From Acidovorax sp. CF316 (GTDB taxonomy: Bacteria; Pseudomonadota; Gammaproteobacteria; Burkholderiales; Burkholderiaceae_C), in NCBI RefSeq assembly GCF_000276605.1, contig NZ_AKJX01000221.1, positions 1 through 58,646 on the forward strand: a stretch of DNA of 58,646 bases. The letters are read 5' to 3'. The position numbers and the translations under genes are program-made. Shown piece after piece: positions 32,724 through 41,763 of the stretch. The notes beneath the pieces were generated by a model that saw only the letters and a list, made by a program, of their open reading frames with translations, was not told where the DNA came from and did not search any database. The number at the start of each line of letters is the position of its first letter. Position 1 is the stretch's first letter.

Positions 32724-32757
32724 GGCCTGTCTCCATAGGAGAACAGGCCTTTTGCAT
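32724..32757. terminator. Bidirectional terminator between integrase and tRNA-Leu
   Basis: AAGGCCTGT / ACAGGCCTT arms, extended inside by CTCC / GGAG, are flanked by A- and T-runs on both sides. It can end the leftward tRNA transcript. If it belongs to the host tRNA unit, the attachment core would lie left of it; if it is phage DNA, the core is in the tRNA 3' end. Confidence 0.75.
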
Positions 32758-32787
32758 GACTCAGTAAAACTGCGCCACATTCCGTTT

Positions 32788-32874
32788 TGGTGCGCGGGGG
32801 GGGACTCGAACCCCCACACCATTGCTGGCGTCAGGACCTAAACCTGGTGCGTCTACCAATTTCGCCACCCGCGC
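32788..32874 (-). tRNA. tRNA-Leu(UAG)
   Basis: The minus strand folds as a class II tRNA: acceptor GCGCGGG / CCCGCGC, anticodon loop T-T-T-A-G-G-T with anticodon UAG, an extended variable arm, a T-loop G-G-T-T-C-G-A-G-T-C, and an encoded CCA end at 32790-32788. It marks the boundary between prophage and chromosome and its 3' part is the probable integration target. Confidence 0.95.
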
Positions 32875-32880
32875 GGTTCA

Positions 32881-32920
32881 ACAACAAACAAACAGGCGGC
32901 AAGCTATGCCCGCCGCCTGT
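32881..32920 (-). terminator. Terminator after the RND efflux operon
   Basis: ACAGGCGGC / GCCGCCTGT form a perfect 9-bp stem with an 11-base loop, followed on the minus strand by TTGTTTGTTG. It lies 120 bp after the RND permease stop and just before the tRNA. Confidence 0.7.
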
Positions 32921-33039
32921 GTGAAATCGGTCAACCTTAGATTTTAACCTGAGAAGCAGGGCTCCCCGATTTCCGCACGCCCATGGCATGCAAGGGTTCA
33001 CCCTGCCCCCGCCCACGGCAGGGGCATTGCCCCGGGTGC

Positions 33040-36000
33040 TCAGGCCGCGGCCAGCCGCTCGTCCTCGGGCCGTTTCACGCGGAACCAGGCGGCGTACATC
33101 GCCGGCAGGGCCAGCAAGGTCAGCACCGTGGCCACGATCAGCCCGCCCATGATGGCCACGGCCATCGGCCCCCAGAACACGCTGCGCGACAGCGGGATCA
33201 TGGCCAGCACCGCCGCGGCAGCCGTGAGCACAATGGGGCGCAGCCGGCGCACGGCGGATTCGACGATGGCGTCCCAGGCGGGGATGCCCTTGGCGCGGTC
33301 CTGCTCGATCTGGTCGATCAGGATCACCGAGTTGCGCTGGATCATGCCCATCAGCGCGATCACGCCGAGCAGCGCCACGAAACCGAAGGGGCGGTTGAGC
33401 AGGATCAGCGCGCCCGCCACGCCGGCCAGGCCCAGCGGCCCGGTCAGGAACACCAGCATCGCGCGGCTGAAGCTGTGCAGCTGCAGCATGAGCAGCGTGA
33501 AGGTGACGAACAGCATGATCGGGATGCCGGCCGCGATCGAGGCCGAGCCCTTGGAGCTTTCCTCCACGGCACCGGCCACCTCGATGCGGTAGCCGCCCTG
33601 CCCGGCCTCGCGCCACTTGGCCTCGATGGCGCGCAGGCTGGGCAGCAGCTGCGCGGTGACGGTGGCGCCCTGCACGCCTTCGGTCACATCGCCCTGCACG
33701 GTGATGGCGTAGTCGCGGTTCTCGCGCCACATCACGCCCGGCTCCCAGGTGAACACCGGCTTGGCGATCTGCGTAAGCGGGATCGACTTGCCCGATGCCG
33801 TGGGCAGGTAGGCGTTGGCGATGTCGGTGATGGCGTTGCGCTCGTCGAGCGGCTGGCGCAGCATGATGTCGATGAGCTTGTCGCCCTCGCGGAACTGGCC
33901 CACCTGCGTGCCCGAGAGAATGGTCTTGCTGGCCTGGGCAATGGACTGGCTGGTCACGCCCAGCGCGCGCGCCTTGGCTTGGTCCACTTCCAGGCGCAGC
34001 ACCTTCACGGACTCGTTCCAGTTGTCGTTCACGCCGCGCATCTGGGGGTTCTCGCGCAGGGCGGCCTTGACCTCGTCGGCGCGGGCGCGCAGCACCAGCG
34101 GGTCCAGCCCGACCACGCGAAACTGCACCGGGTAGGGCACGGGCGGCCCGTTGGGCAGCAGCTTCACGCGGCCGCGCACTTCGGGGAACTCCTGCGCCAG
34201 CAGCGCGGGCAGCTTGATGCGCAGGCTCTCGCGCAGCTTCAGGTCCTGCGGCACCACGATGAACTGCGACACGTTGCTCTGCGGGAACACCTGGTCCAGC
34301 GGCAGGTAAAAGCGCGGCACGCCCGAACCCACCCAGGTGCTCACCGTGTTCACGCCCGGCTCGGCCAGCAGGCGCGCTTCCACGCGCTTGGTGACCTCTT
34401 CGTTGCCCGCGAAAGAGGTGCCCTCGGGGAACCACACGTCCACGATGATCTCGGGCCGGCTCGAATCGGGGAAGAACTGCTGCTGCACCTTGCCCATGCC
34501 GAAGATGCCCAGGCCGAAGGTGCCCACGGTGAGGGCAATGGTGATCCAGCGGTGGCGCACGCACCAGGTCACCAGGCGGCGGAAGGCGTTGTAGAACGGG
34601 CTGTCGAACACCTCGTGCCCGCCGGCCTCCACGCCGTGGTGCTCCTGGGCATGGGCCACGTGGGCCGGCACCTTGAGCAGCAGGGTGCCCAGGTAGGGCA
34701 CGAAGTACACCGAGACGATCCAGCTGAGCACCAGCGCGAGCACCGTCACCGCGAAGATCGCGAAGGTGTACTCGCCGGTAGTCGACTTGGCGATGCCGAT
34801 GGGCAAAAAGCCCACCGCCGTGATCAGCGTGCCCGTGAGCATGGGCATGGCCGTGAGCTCGTAGGCGAAGGTGGCGGCACGCACCTTGTCATAGCCCTCC
34901 TCGAGCTTGAGCACCATCATCTCCACGGCGATGATGGCGTCGTCCACCAGCAAGCCCAGGGCGATGATCAGCGAACCGAGCGAGATCTTGTGCAGCCCGA
35001 TGTTCCAGTACCACATGCCCAGGAAGGTCACGGCCAGCACCATGGGGATGGTGATGCCCACCACCAGGCCCGGGCGCGGGTCGATGTACCAGCGCTTCCA
35101 CAGCGGGTTGTTGCCGGGCCGCCGGTGAAAGCCCAAGGCGACGAAGCTCACGGCCAGCACGATGACCACGGCCTCGATCAGCACCTTCACGAATTCGTTG
35201 ACCGAGGTGGCCACCGCCTTGGGCTGGTCCTGCACATTCACCAGCTTCACGCCGGCAGGCAGTGCGGCGCCGATGCGGTCGGTGGCGGTGTGCAGCGCCT
35301 TGCCCAGGGCGATGATGTCGCCGCCCTTGGTCATGGAAACCCCCAGGGCGATCACTTCCTTACCCTGGTGGCGCACCTTCACGGCGGTGGGGTCCACATA
35401 GCCGCGCTTGATCTCGGCGATATCACCCAGGCGCAGCTGCGCGCCCGAGGGGCCGCGGATCGGCATGGCCGCGAGGTCTTCCACCGCGCTGAACTGGCCG
35501 GCCACGCGCACCTGCACCTGGTCCAGCGGCGTCTGTACGGCGCCTGCGCCTTCCACGGCGTTCTGCTGGCCCAGCTGGGCCAGCACCTGGTTCATGTCCA
35601 GGCCCAGCTGCGACAGGCGTTTTTGCGAGATCTCGATGAACAGCTTCTCGTCCTGCACGCCGAACAGCTCGACCTTGGCCACGTCGGGCACGCGCAGCAG
35701 CTGCTGGCGCGCGTCGTCGGCAAAGTTCTTGAGCTCGGCGTAGCTGAAGCCTTCGGATTCGAGCGCGTAGATCACGCCATACACGTCACCGAAGTCGTCG
35801 TTGAAGAACGGCCCCTGGATGCCCGTGGGCAGGGTGTAGCGCATGTCGCCGATCTTCTTGCGCACGGTGTACCAGACGTTGGCCACCTCGCTGGCCTTGG
35901 ACGAGTCCTTGATCTGGAAGATGATCTGCGACTCGCCGGGCTTGGAGTAGCTGCGGATCTTGTCGGCGTAGGGCACCTCCTGCAGCGTGCGCTCAAGCTT

Positions 36001-36222
36001 GTCGGTGACCTGCTCGGCCACCTGCTGCGCCGTGGCGCCGGGCCAGTAGGTGCGCACCACCATGGCGCGGAAGGTGAAGGGAGGGTCTTCGTCCTGCCCC
36101 AGCTGGAAATAGGCCGCAAAGCCCAGCAGCATCAGCACCACCATCAGGTAGCGCGTGAGCGCCGGATGGTCGAGCGCCCACTTGGAGAGGTTGAACCCCT
36201 CTTTCGGTTGGATCTGGCTCAT
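33040..36222 (-). CDS. RND efflux transporter permease
   Basis: The 1,060-residue inner-membrane pump has the AcrB/MexB layout: a first membrane helix near 25-42, a large periplasmic loop, TM2-6 (about 345-510), a hydrophilic linker, TM7, a second periplasmic loop, and TM8-12 at the end. The TM4 proton-relay pair is present in L-L-V-D-D-A-I-I-A-V-E. It exports drugs or other toxic compounds with the adaptor protein encoded upstream (9-bp gap). No outer-membrane channel gene is next to it, so it must share one encoded elsewhere. Substrate unknown. Confidence 0.93.
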   Translation of the reverse strand: MSQIQPKEGFNLSKWALDHPALTRYLMVVLMLLGFAAYFQLGQDEDPPFTFRAMVVRTYWPGATAQQVAEQVTDKLERTLQEVPYADKIRSYSKPGESQIIFQIKDSSKASEVANVWYTVRKKIGDMRYTLPTGIQGPFFNDDFGDVYGVIYALESEGFSYAELKNFADDARQQLLRVPDVAKVELFGVQDEKLFIEISQKRLSQLGLDMNQVLAQLGQQNAVEGAGAVQTPLDQVQVRVAGQFSAVEDLAAMPIRGPSGAQLRLGDIAEIKRGYVDPTAVKVRHQGKEVIALGVSMTKGGDIIALGKALHTATDRIGAALPAGVKLVNVQDQPKAVATSVNEFVKVLIEAVVIVLAVSFVALGFHRRPGNNPLWKRWYIDPRPGLVVGITIPMVLAVTFLGMWYWNIGLHKISLGSLIIALGLLVDDAIIAVEMMVLKLEEGYDKVRAATFAYELTAMPMLTGTLITAVGFLPIGIAKSTTGEYTFAIFAVTVLALVLSWIVSVYFVPYLGTLLLKVPAHVAHAQEHHGVEAGGHEVFDSPFYNAFRRLVTWCVRHRWITIALTVGTFGLGIFGMGKVQQQFFPDSSRPEIIVDVWFPEGTSFAGNEEVTKRVEARLLAEPGVNTVSTWVGSGVPRFYLPLDQVFPQSNVSQFIVVPQDLKLRESLRIKLPALLAQEFPEVRGRVKLLPNGPPVPYPVQFRVVGLDPLVLRARADEVKAALRENPQMRGVNDNWNESVKVLRLEVDQAKARALGVTSQSIAQASKTILSGTQVGQFREGDKLIDIMLRQPLDERNAITDIANAYLPTASGKSIPLTQIAKPVFTWEPGVMWRENRDYAITVQGDVTEGVQGATVTAQLLPSLRAIEAKWREAGQGGYRIEVAGAVEESSKGSASIAAGIPIMLFVTFTLLMLQLHSFSRAMLVFLTGPLGLAGVAGALILLNRPFGFVALLGVIALMGMIQRNSVILIDQIEQDRAKGIPAWDAIVESAVRRLRPIVLTAAAAVLAMIPLSRSVFWGPMAVAIMGGLIVATVLTLLALPAMYAAWFRVKRPEDERLAAA

Positions 36223-36231
36223 GGCGGGCCC

Positions 36232-37455
36232 TTACTTGGAAGCAGGGGCCGCAGCCACGGGCGTCGCCGCCGGCGCGGGGGCCGCGGCAGCTGCAGCAGG
36301 CAGCGCCACATTGCCGGCCACCGTCTGCGCCTTGGCCGCAGGGGCGCCGTTCGACTTGGGCTGGTAGATCATGACCTTCTGCCCTGGCGAGAGCACGTGC
36401 ACGCCGGTGGCCACGATCTGCATGCCCGGGGTCAGGCCGCCAGCCACCACGGCATCGTTGCCGTCGGCCGTGGCGATCTGCACCACCTGCGATTTCACGG
36501 TGCTGGTGGCCGCGTCGTACACCCACACGGCCGTGGCCTGGCCCTCCTGGCGCAGCGCGCTGGTGGGCAGCTTGATGGCCGCCACGCCGGCATGGCCCAG
36601 GGCCTTGGGCTGGGCGTACACGGTGGCGCCCAGCGCCGGCACGTCGCTGCCCTCGATGGCCACTTTGACCTGGAAGGTGCGCGTGGCCGCATCGGCACTG
36701 GCCGCCACCTCGCGCACCTTGCCCGCCAGCACGGCCCCGCCCGACCAGCCGCGCACGGCCACGTCGGAGCCCACGGCGATCTGGGCCACCTTGTCCTCGG
36801 GCACGGCGAACACCACGTCGCGCGGGCCGTCCTGCGCAATGCGCACCACCGGCGTGCCGGCCGAGACGACCTGGCCGGGCTCGGCCTCGATGCCCGTGAC
36901 CACACCCGACACGTCGGCCACCAGGCGCGTGTAGGTGGCCTGGTTGCCCTGCGAGGACAGCTGCGCGCGCGCCTGGTCCAGCGTGGCCTGCGCGGCCTTG
37001 AGGGTCGCGTCGCGGCGCTCCAGCTCGGCGCCGCTGATGAAGTTCTGGTCCTTGAGCGTCTGGTAGCGCTTGTAGTCGGCTGCCGCCAGGTCGCGCTGCG
37101 TGGTGGCCGAGGCCAGTTGCGCACGCGCCGAGTCGGCCGCCAGCTGGTAGTCACGCGGGTCGAGCTGGGCGAGCACGTCGCCGGCCTTCACGCGCTGGCC
37201 GAGCTCGGCCTGGCGCTGCACGATCTTGCCCGCCACGCGAAAGCCCAGGCGCGACTCGACCCGGGCGCGCACCTCGCCCGCATACTCCACCTGTGACTGC
37301 AGGGCCCCCACGCCCACCGTCATCAGCTTGACGGAGCGCACCGGCTCCTCGGGCGGGGCCGGCTGCGAGCAGGCGGCCAGCACCAGGGCCGAGGCCGCCA
37401 GCAACAAAAACCTGGATGGCCGGTGAATGGGCCGCGAGGCGGAGGGTGTGCGCAT
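36232..37455 (-). CDS. RND efflux periplasmic adaptor lipoprotein
   Basis: The ATG at 37455 gives 407 residues with a lipoprotein signal (lipobox L-A-A-C, Cys29). The adaptor layout follows: a first beta segment (V-E-Y-A-G-E-V-R-A-R-V-E-S-R-L-G-F-R-V-A-G), a lipoyl half, a helical hairpin (about 100-180), the second lipoyl half, and beta-barrel and membrane-proximal domains. An Ala/Pro-rich tail ends the protein. It bridges the RND pump to an outer-membrane channel. A TetR-like palindrome lies about 100 bp upstream. Confidence 0.93.
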   Translation of the reverse strand: MRTPSASRPIHRPSRFLLLAASALVLAACSQPAPPEEPVRSVKLMTVGVGALQSQVEYAGEVRARVESRLGFRVAGKIVQRQAELGQRVKAGDVLAQLDPRDYQLAADSARAQLASATTQRDLAAADYKRYQTLKDQNFISGAELERRDATLKAAQATLDQARAQLSSQGNQATYTRLVADVSGVVTGIEAEPGQVVSAGTPVVRIAQDGPRDVVFAVPEDKVAQIAVGSDVAVRGWSGGAVLAGKVREVAASADAATRTFQVKVAIEGSDVPALGATVYAQPKALGHAGVAAIKLPTSALRQEGQATAVWVYDAATSTVKSQVVQIATADGNDAVVAGGLTPGMQIVATGVHVLSPGQKVMIYQPKSNGAPAAKAQTVAGNVALPAAAAAAPAPAATPVAAAPASK

Positions 37456-37558
37456 GGAAAATCCGGTGAGTGAAAAAGCCGACACGGGAAACAGCCAGCG
37501 CAACGCCCCGCAGCCTGCGAACTGCATCAGGGTTAACACTGGCACCACAAAGTTACTG

Positions 37559-37572
37559 ACTGACTGGTTAGT
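37559..37572. promoter_or_regulatory. TetR-type operator-like palindrome upstream of the efflux operon
   Basis: ACTGACTGGTTAGT reads ACTRACYRGTYAGT on both strands, a dyad of the kind bound by TetR-family efflux repressors, and is flanked by TTACTG and AATC. No tetR gene is adjacent, so the regulator would be encoded elsewhere. Confidence 0.55.
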
Positions 37573-37617
37573 AATCTATGAGAAACGCCCCCGCCTTGTC
37601 AAGCGACAATCACGCCC

Positions 37618-38529
37618 GTGAACCCTAACCTGCCCACCCCGCCCGCCAGTGCCGCGACACCGGTCTCCCCTGCCCTGCAGGGTGCGCCCGCGGTGGCCCC
37701 GCCGGTCACGCACTACGAAAACTTCCCGGTCGCCTCGCTGCTGTGCCCGCCCCACCTGCGCCCGGTGATCGCCGCCATCTACGCCTTTGCGCGCACGGCC
37801 GACGACATCGCCGACGAGGGCGATGCCCTGCCCGCCCAGCGCCTGGCCGACCTGGCCGCGTTCGACGCCGACCTCACCGCCATTGCCGAAGGCCGTGCGC
37901 CCTCGCCCCGCTGGGCCGATGTGTTCATGCCGCTGCAGGCCGTGCTGGTGAGCCACCACCTGCCCGTGCCGCTGCTGGCCGACCTCCTGAGCGCCTTCGC
38001 CCAGGACGTGGAAAAAACCCGCGACGCCGACGGCTACGCCGACCGCACCGAACTGCTCGACTACTGCCGCCGCTCGGCCAACCCCGTGGGCCGGCTGCTG
38101 CTGCACCTGTATGGCGTGGACGGCGACCAGGCCCTCTCGCAGAGCGACGACATCTGCACTGCGCTGCAATTGGCCAACTTCTGGCAGGACCTGAGCGTGG
38201 ACATCCCGCGCGGGCGCCACTACCTGCCGCGCGAGGACTGCGCTGCCCACGGCGCCTGCCAGGCGGAGCTGCTGGAATTGCGCAGCACGCCAGAGAACGC
38301 CCGCCTCATCATGGGCGTGGCCGCCTGGGCCCGCGCCAGCATGCTGCGCGGCGCGCCGCTGGTGCACCGCCTGCCCGGCCGTGCCGGCTGGGAGCTGCGC
38401 CTGGTGGTGCAAGGCGGCCTGCGCATCCTGGACAAGGTGCAGACCCTGAAAGGGGCCAGCCTGCACACGCGCCCCCGGCTCAACCCCTGGGACTGGTGCG
38501 TGATGCTGGGGCGGGCACTGGTGATGTAG
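37618..38529 (+). CDS. hpnC: Squalene synthase HpnC
   Basis: The 303-residue protein carries both Asp-rich motifs of trans-isoprenyl head-to-head synthases: A-R-T-A-D-D-I-A-D-E-G-D (59-70) and Q-L-A-N-F-W-Q-D-L-S-V-D (about 181-192), with N-P-V-G-R-L-L-L between. HpnC acts with HpnD and HpnE to make squalene for hopanoid lipids (hydroxysqualene formation). The GTG at 37618 is the only start that keeps the full Pro/Ala-rich N-terminus, but the first 30 residues are not conserved and a later start is possible. It diverges from the efflux operon; hpnD is not in the window. Confidence 0.85.
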   Translation: MNPNLPTPPASAATPVSPALQGAPAVAPPVTHYENFPVASLLCPPHLRPVIAAIYAFARTADDIADEGDALPAQRLADLAAFDADLTAIAEGRAPSPRWADVFMPLQAVLVSHHLPVPLLADLLSAFAQDVEKTRDADGYADRTELLDYCRRSANPVGRLLLHLYGVDGDQALSQSDDICTALQLANFWQDLSVDIPRGRHYLPREDCAAHGACQAELLELRSTPENARLIMGVAAWARASMLRGAPLVHRLPGRAGWELRLVVQGGLRILDKVQTLKGASLHTRPRLNPWDWCVMLGRALVM

Positions 38530-38620
38530 CCCTCTCCACCCGCGCTCGGGCACACTCGCGGACCTACCGAACGACCGCGAACGCGGCACCTGCAAACTAC
38601 CGGGGGGGAGGACTCGCTCC

Positions 38621-39337
38621 ATGTCTTACAGGCATCTCTTCAAGATCCTCCAATGGGGGCTGATCCTTTTTTGCCTGGGCTTTGCCATCGTGGGCGGCAT
38701 AGTGGCCGAACGCACACTGGAGCTGCTGCAATGCCAGCCGCACGCCGACCCCGCACTGCGCAGTTGCTCTTGGGTGGGCAATGTGCTGGGTATGCGCCTT
38801 GTCCCCTTCCTCACGGCCGAGGGCGTGGCCGACTACCCCTTCGTGCTGCTGCGCAACTTCTGGGCGCTGATCGCCGTGTGGGTTCTGGCCCTGGTGGCCC
38901 TGCGCAGGGCTGAACGCAACGCCGCCAGCGCCGCAGCGGCGGCACCTGGCAGCAGGCCGCCCGCCCGCCCCGGCGTCACCAGCGCCGACATGGCCCGCTG
39001 GGCGGCACGTGCCGGCTTCTGGGCGCTGCTGCTCGGGCTCGTCGGGTTCTGCATCGCCTTTGGCACGCCGATCCTGGGCAACCAGGTGGCCCGGGAGGTG
39101 CTGGGCGCACTGGGTTGCTCACCCGGCACGTTCGACCCCTTCTCATCGCCCTGCATGTCGGCCCCGGGCTTCTGGACGCACCGGCTGGCGCTCTACGTCA
39201 TCCCGCTCGCGGGCCCGCTGCTGGCGCCGCTATGGCTGGTGATGGCGTTCTGGGACGTGCTGATCGCGTGGATGCTGCTCACGGCCGCGGCGTACTTTCT
39301 GCACAGCCACCTGGCGCGCCAGCGGCCTGGCCGCTGA
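38621..39337 (+). CDS. Multi-pass membrane protein, unknown function
   Basis: The 238-residue protein begins MSYRHLFKILQWGLILFCLG after a GGGGGGAGGA ribosome site. I count about five or six membrane helices (9-29, 75-94, 128-150, 185-205, 208-226). Two periplasmic or extracellular Cys pairs (C-x-x-x-x-D-P-A-L-R-S-C and C-S-P-G-T-F...C) could form disulphides. No family recognised. It follows hpnC by 91 bp but has no obvious link with hopanoids. Confidence 0.72.
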   Translation: MSYRHLFKILQWGLILFCLGFAIVGGIVAERTLELLQCQPHADPALRSCSWVGNVLGMRLVPFLTAEGVADYPFVLLRNFWALIAVWVLALVALRRAERNAASAAAAAPGSRPPARPGVTSADMARWAARAGFWALLLGLVGFCIAFGTPILGNQVAREVLGALGCSPGTFDPFSSPCMSAPGFWTHRLALYVIPLAGPLLAPLWLVMAFWDVLIAWMLLTAAAYFLHSHLARQRPGR

Positions 39338-39347
39338 GCCCCGCGGC

Positions 39348-40298
39348 TCAGGCCACCGCCAGCCACCCGCAGAACGCGACCGATGCCGCGTCCTGCGCGG
39401 CACGCGGGGACAGCATCCAGTAGTACTTCTTGTCGCCCGAGAGCAGCTCCGGGAAGGGCATGGCCAGCAGCCCGCTGGCCAGCGCCTCGCCCAGGAAGCG
39501 CGGGTTGCCCAGGGCCACGCCCAGGCCCTGGATGGCGGCCTGCACGCTCAGGTGGGCATGATCGAACACCAGGTCGCCGGCAGGCTGGATGCCCTGCAGG
39601 CCCGCCTCCTGCAGCCACTGCTGCCACACCAAGGGGGTGGACCGGCTGTGCAGCAGCGTGTGGCGCGCCAGATCCTGCGGCCGGTGCACGGCCTTGCCCC
39701 CGGCCAGCAGCGCGGGGCTGCACACAGGGGTGAGCACATCGGGCAGAAACGTGCCCGCGCTGATGCCGCGCCAGGGTGTGCGCTGCTGCAGCACCGCCAG
39801 CTCACCATCGGCAAAGCAGCGGATGGAGACGTCGTAGTCCGCCGGCTCGAAGTCGAGGTGGCCGACCGTGGTGACGAGCTGCACGTCCAGCCCCGGCATC
39901 TGCGCGCAGAACGCCGCCAGGCGCGGGATCAGCCACTGCGTGGCGAAGGTCGACGTGGCGTTCACCGCCAGCGTGTTGCGCCGTGTGGGCCGCTCGATGC
40001 CGGCGGTGGCCTGGGCCATCAGGTCCAGCGCGCTGGTCAGCCCCGGCAGATAGGCCGCACCCGGGGGCGTGAGCGCCAGGCCCCGCCCCTCGCGCTGCAC
40101 CAGGGCCACGCCCAGCCATTCCTCCAGCGCCTTGATCTGGTGGCTGACGGCGCTTTGCGTCACGCTGAGCTCGTGCGCGGCCTGCGTCACGCTGAGCAGC
40201 CGGCCCGCCGCCTCGAAGGCGCGCAGCATGTTCAACGGCGGCAGACGGCGAGGTGCACCCGACACGGGCGGGCCATTTTTGGCATGAGCTGATTTCAT
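39348..40298 (-). CDS. LysR-family transcriptional regulator (GcvA-like)
   Basis: The ATG at 40298 gives 316 residues. The winged HTH (about 18-77) reads L-N-M-L-R-A-F-E-A-A-G-R-L-L-S-V-T-Q-A-A-H-E-L-S-V-T-Q-S-A-V-S-H-Q-I. A periplasmic-binding-like effector domain follows, with the GcvA-type A-T-S-T-F-A-T-Q-W-L-I-P-R-L. It diverges from the MFS transporter gene, the usual arrangement for a LysR regulator and its target. Confidence 0.9.
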   Translation of the reverse strand: MKSAHAKNGPPVSGAPRRLPPLNMLRAFEAAGRLLSVTQAAHELSVTQSAVSHQIKALEEWLGVALVQREGRGLALTPPGAAYLPGLTSALDLMAQATAGIERPTRRNTLAVNATSTFATQWLIPRLAAFCAQMPGLDVQLVTTVGHLDFEPADYDVSIRCFADGELAVLQQRTPWRGISAGTFLPDVLTPVCSPALLAGGKAVHRPQDLARHTLLHSRSTPLVWQQWLQEAGLQGIQPAGDLVFDHAHLSVQAAIQGLGVALGNPRFLGEALASGLLAMPFPELLSGDKKYYWMLSPRAAQDAASVAFCGWLAVA

Positions 40299-40529
40299 GG
40301 ATGTGCAAATTATTATCGATAGTCGTGCGCACCGCCACTGCGTAGCATCGGCCCCATGCAAGGACACAACTGGTTAGATTTGCTCATCATGTGCCGGGCC
40401 GGCGAAATGCCCGCACCGCGCCCCTCCCGGGCGTGTCCGGTGCAAAGCCCTCCCGCCGGCCGAGGGCATGGCCACACCGCCATGACGGCGACATCGGGCA
40501 GCGCCACACTGGCCCTCTCCCAGAGCACC

Positions 40530-41729
40530 ATGACCACCTCCAGCACCGCAGCCCCCGTCCCTGCCGCCGCCCCGGCACGCCCGGTGGCGCCCGCCACGGC
40601 CTCCAGCCGGGCGGCGGCGCACGCCACGCGCGTGGCCTTCTTCATCAGCGGCTTTGCCATGGCGGCCTGGGCGCCGCTGGTGCCGTTCACCAAGGCACGG
40701 CTGTCCATCCACGAGGCCACGCTGGGCTTGCTGCTGCTGTGCATGGGCGCCGGCTCCATCGTCTCCATGCCGCTGGCCGGTGCGTTCAGCGCGCGCTGGG
40801 GCTGCCGGCGTGTGCTGGTGGCTTCGGCCCTGCTGGCAGGCCTGGCCTTGCCGCTGTTGGCCCTGGCACCTTCGGTGGCGTGGCTGGGCGTGGCGCTGTT
40901 CCTTTTCGGTGCGGGCATCGGGGGGCTGGGCTGCGCCGGCAACATCCAGGCCATCGTCGTCGAGCGGGCCAGTGGCCGGCCCATGATGTCGGGCTTTCAC
41001 GGGCTGTTCAGCCTGGGCGGCGTGGCAGGGGCCGGCGGCATGATCGCACTGCTGAGCCTGCTCGATGCATCGCTGTGGCAGGCCACCAGCGCCGTGGCGG
41101 CCGTGGTGCTGGCACTGCTGGTGCTGGCGGGGCCGCACTTCCTGGCCCAGGGCAGTGCGCAGAGCGGCCCGGCCTTCGCCCGCCCCACGGGCGTGGTGCT
41201 GTTCATCGGCACGCTGTGCTTCATCCTCTTCCTGGCCGAAGGCGCCATGCTGGACTGGAGTGCCGTGTTCCTCACCCAGGTGCAGGGCCTGCCCGCAGAG
41301 CGCGCGGGCCTGGGCTACGCCGCGTTTGCCGTGGCCATGACCGTGGGCCGCCTCACGGGTGACCGCTGGGTGCGCCACATCGGCCCGCAGCGCGCGGTGC
41401 TGGCGGGCGCCCTGCTGGCGGCCGCCGGCCTGGCGCTGGCCACGCTGGCCCCCGGCTGGCTGCTGGCCCTGCCCGGCTTTGCGCTGGTCGGCCTGGGCTG
41501 CTCGAACATCGTGCCCGTGCTGTTCTCCCTGGCCGGCCGGCAGCATGCCATGCCCGAAAGCCTGGCGGTCCCCGCCATCGCCACCATGGGCTATGCCGGC
41601 GTGCTCATGGGGCCGGCGCTGATCGGCTTCGTCGCCCACGGCACCAGCCTGGTGGCGGCCATGCTGGTGCTGGTGGCCCTGCTCGTGGGCGTGGCCGCGA
41701 GCGCCCGCCGGCTGGGCCACCTGGATTGA
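40530..41729 (+). CDS. MFS transporter
   Basis: The frame is open from 40356, but the region before residue MTTSSTAAPV (ATG 40530) is not hydrophobic and not transporter-like; an ATG at 40482 is also possible. From 40530 the product is 399 residues with 12 predicted membrane helices and the MFS loop motif G-A-F-S-A-R-W-G-C-R-R near 85-95, then D-R-W-V-R-H-I-G in the mid loop of the second half. Small MFS proteins of this YbjJ-like type have uncertain substrates. Likely regulated by the divergent LysR protein. Confidence 0.85.
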   Translation: MTTSSTAAPVPAAAPARPVAPATASSRAAAHATRVAFFISGFAMAAWAPLVPFTKARLSIHEATLGLLLLCMGAGSIVSMPLAGAFSARWGCRRVLVASALLAGLALPLLALAPSVAWLGVALFLFGAGIGGLGCAGNIQAIVVERASGRPMMSGFHGLFSLGGVAGAGGMIALLSLLDASLWQATSAVAAVVLALLVLAGPHFLAQGSAQSGPAFARPTGVVLFIGTLCFILFLAEGAMLDWSAVFLTQVQGLPAERAGLGYAAFAVAMTVGRLTGDRWVRHIGPQRAVLAGALLAAAGLALATLAPGWLLALPGFALVGLGCSNIVPVLFSLAGRQHAMPESLAVPAIATMGYAGVLMGPALIGFVAHGTSLVAAMLVLVALLVGVAASARRLGHLD

Positions 41730-41763
41730 CGGAACAACGCCGCACGACGGGAGTCACACCCCC

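Noticed and set aside
32983..37296. Open frame of 1,437 codons on the plus strand
   Set aside because: It is antisense to the RND permease and adaptor genes, is dominated by His/Gly/Ala, and has no domain; it is a side effect of GC-rich codon use.
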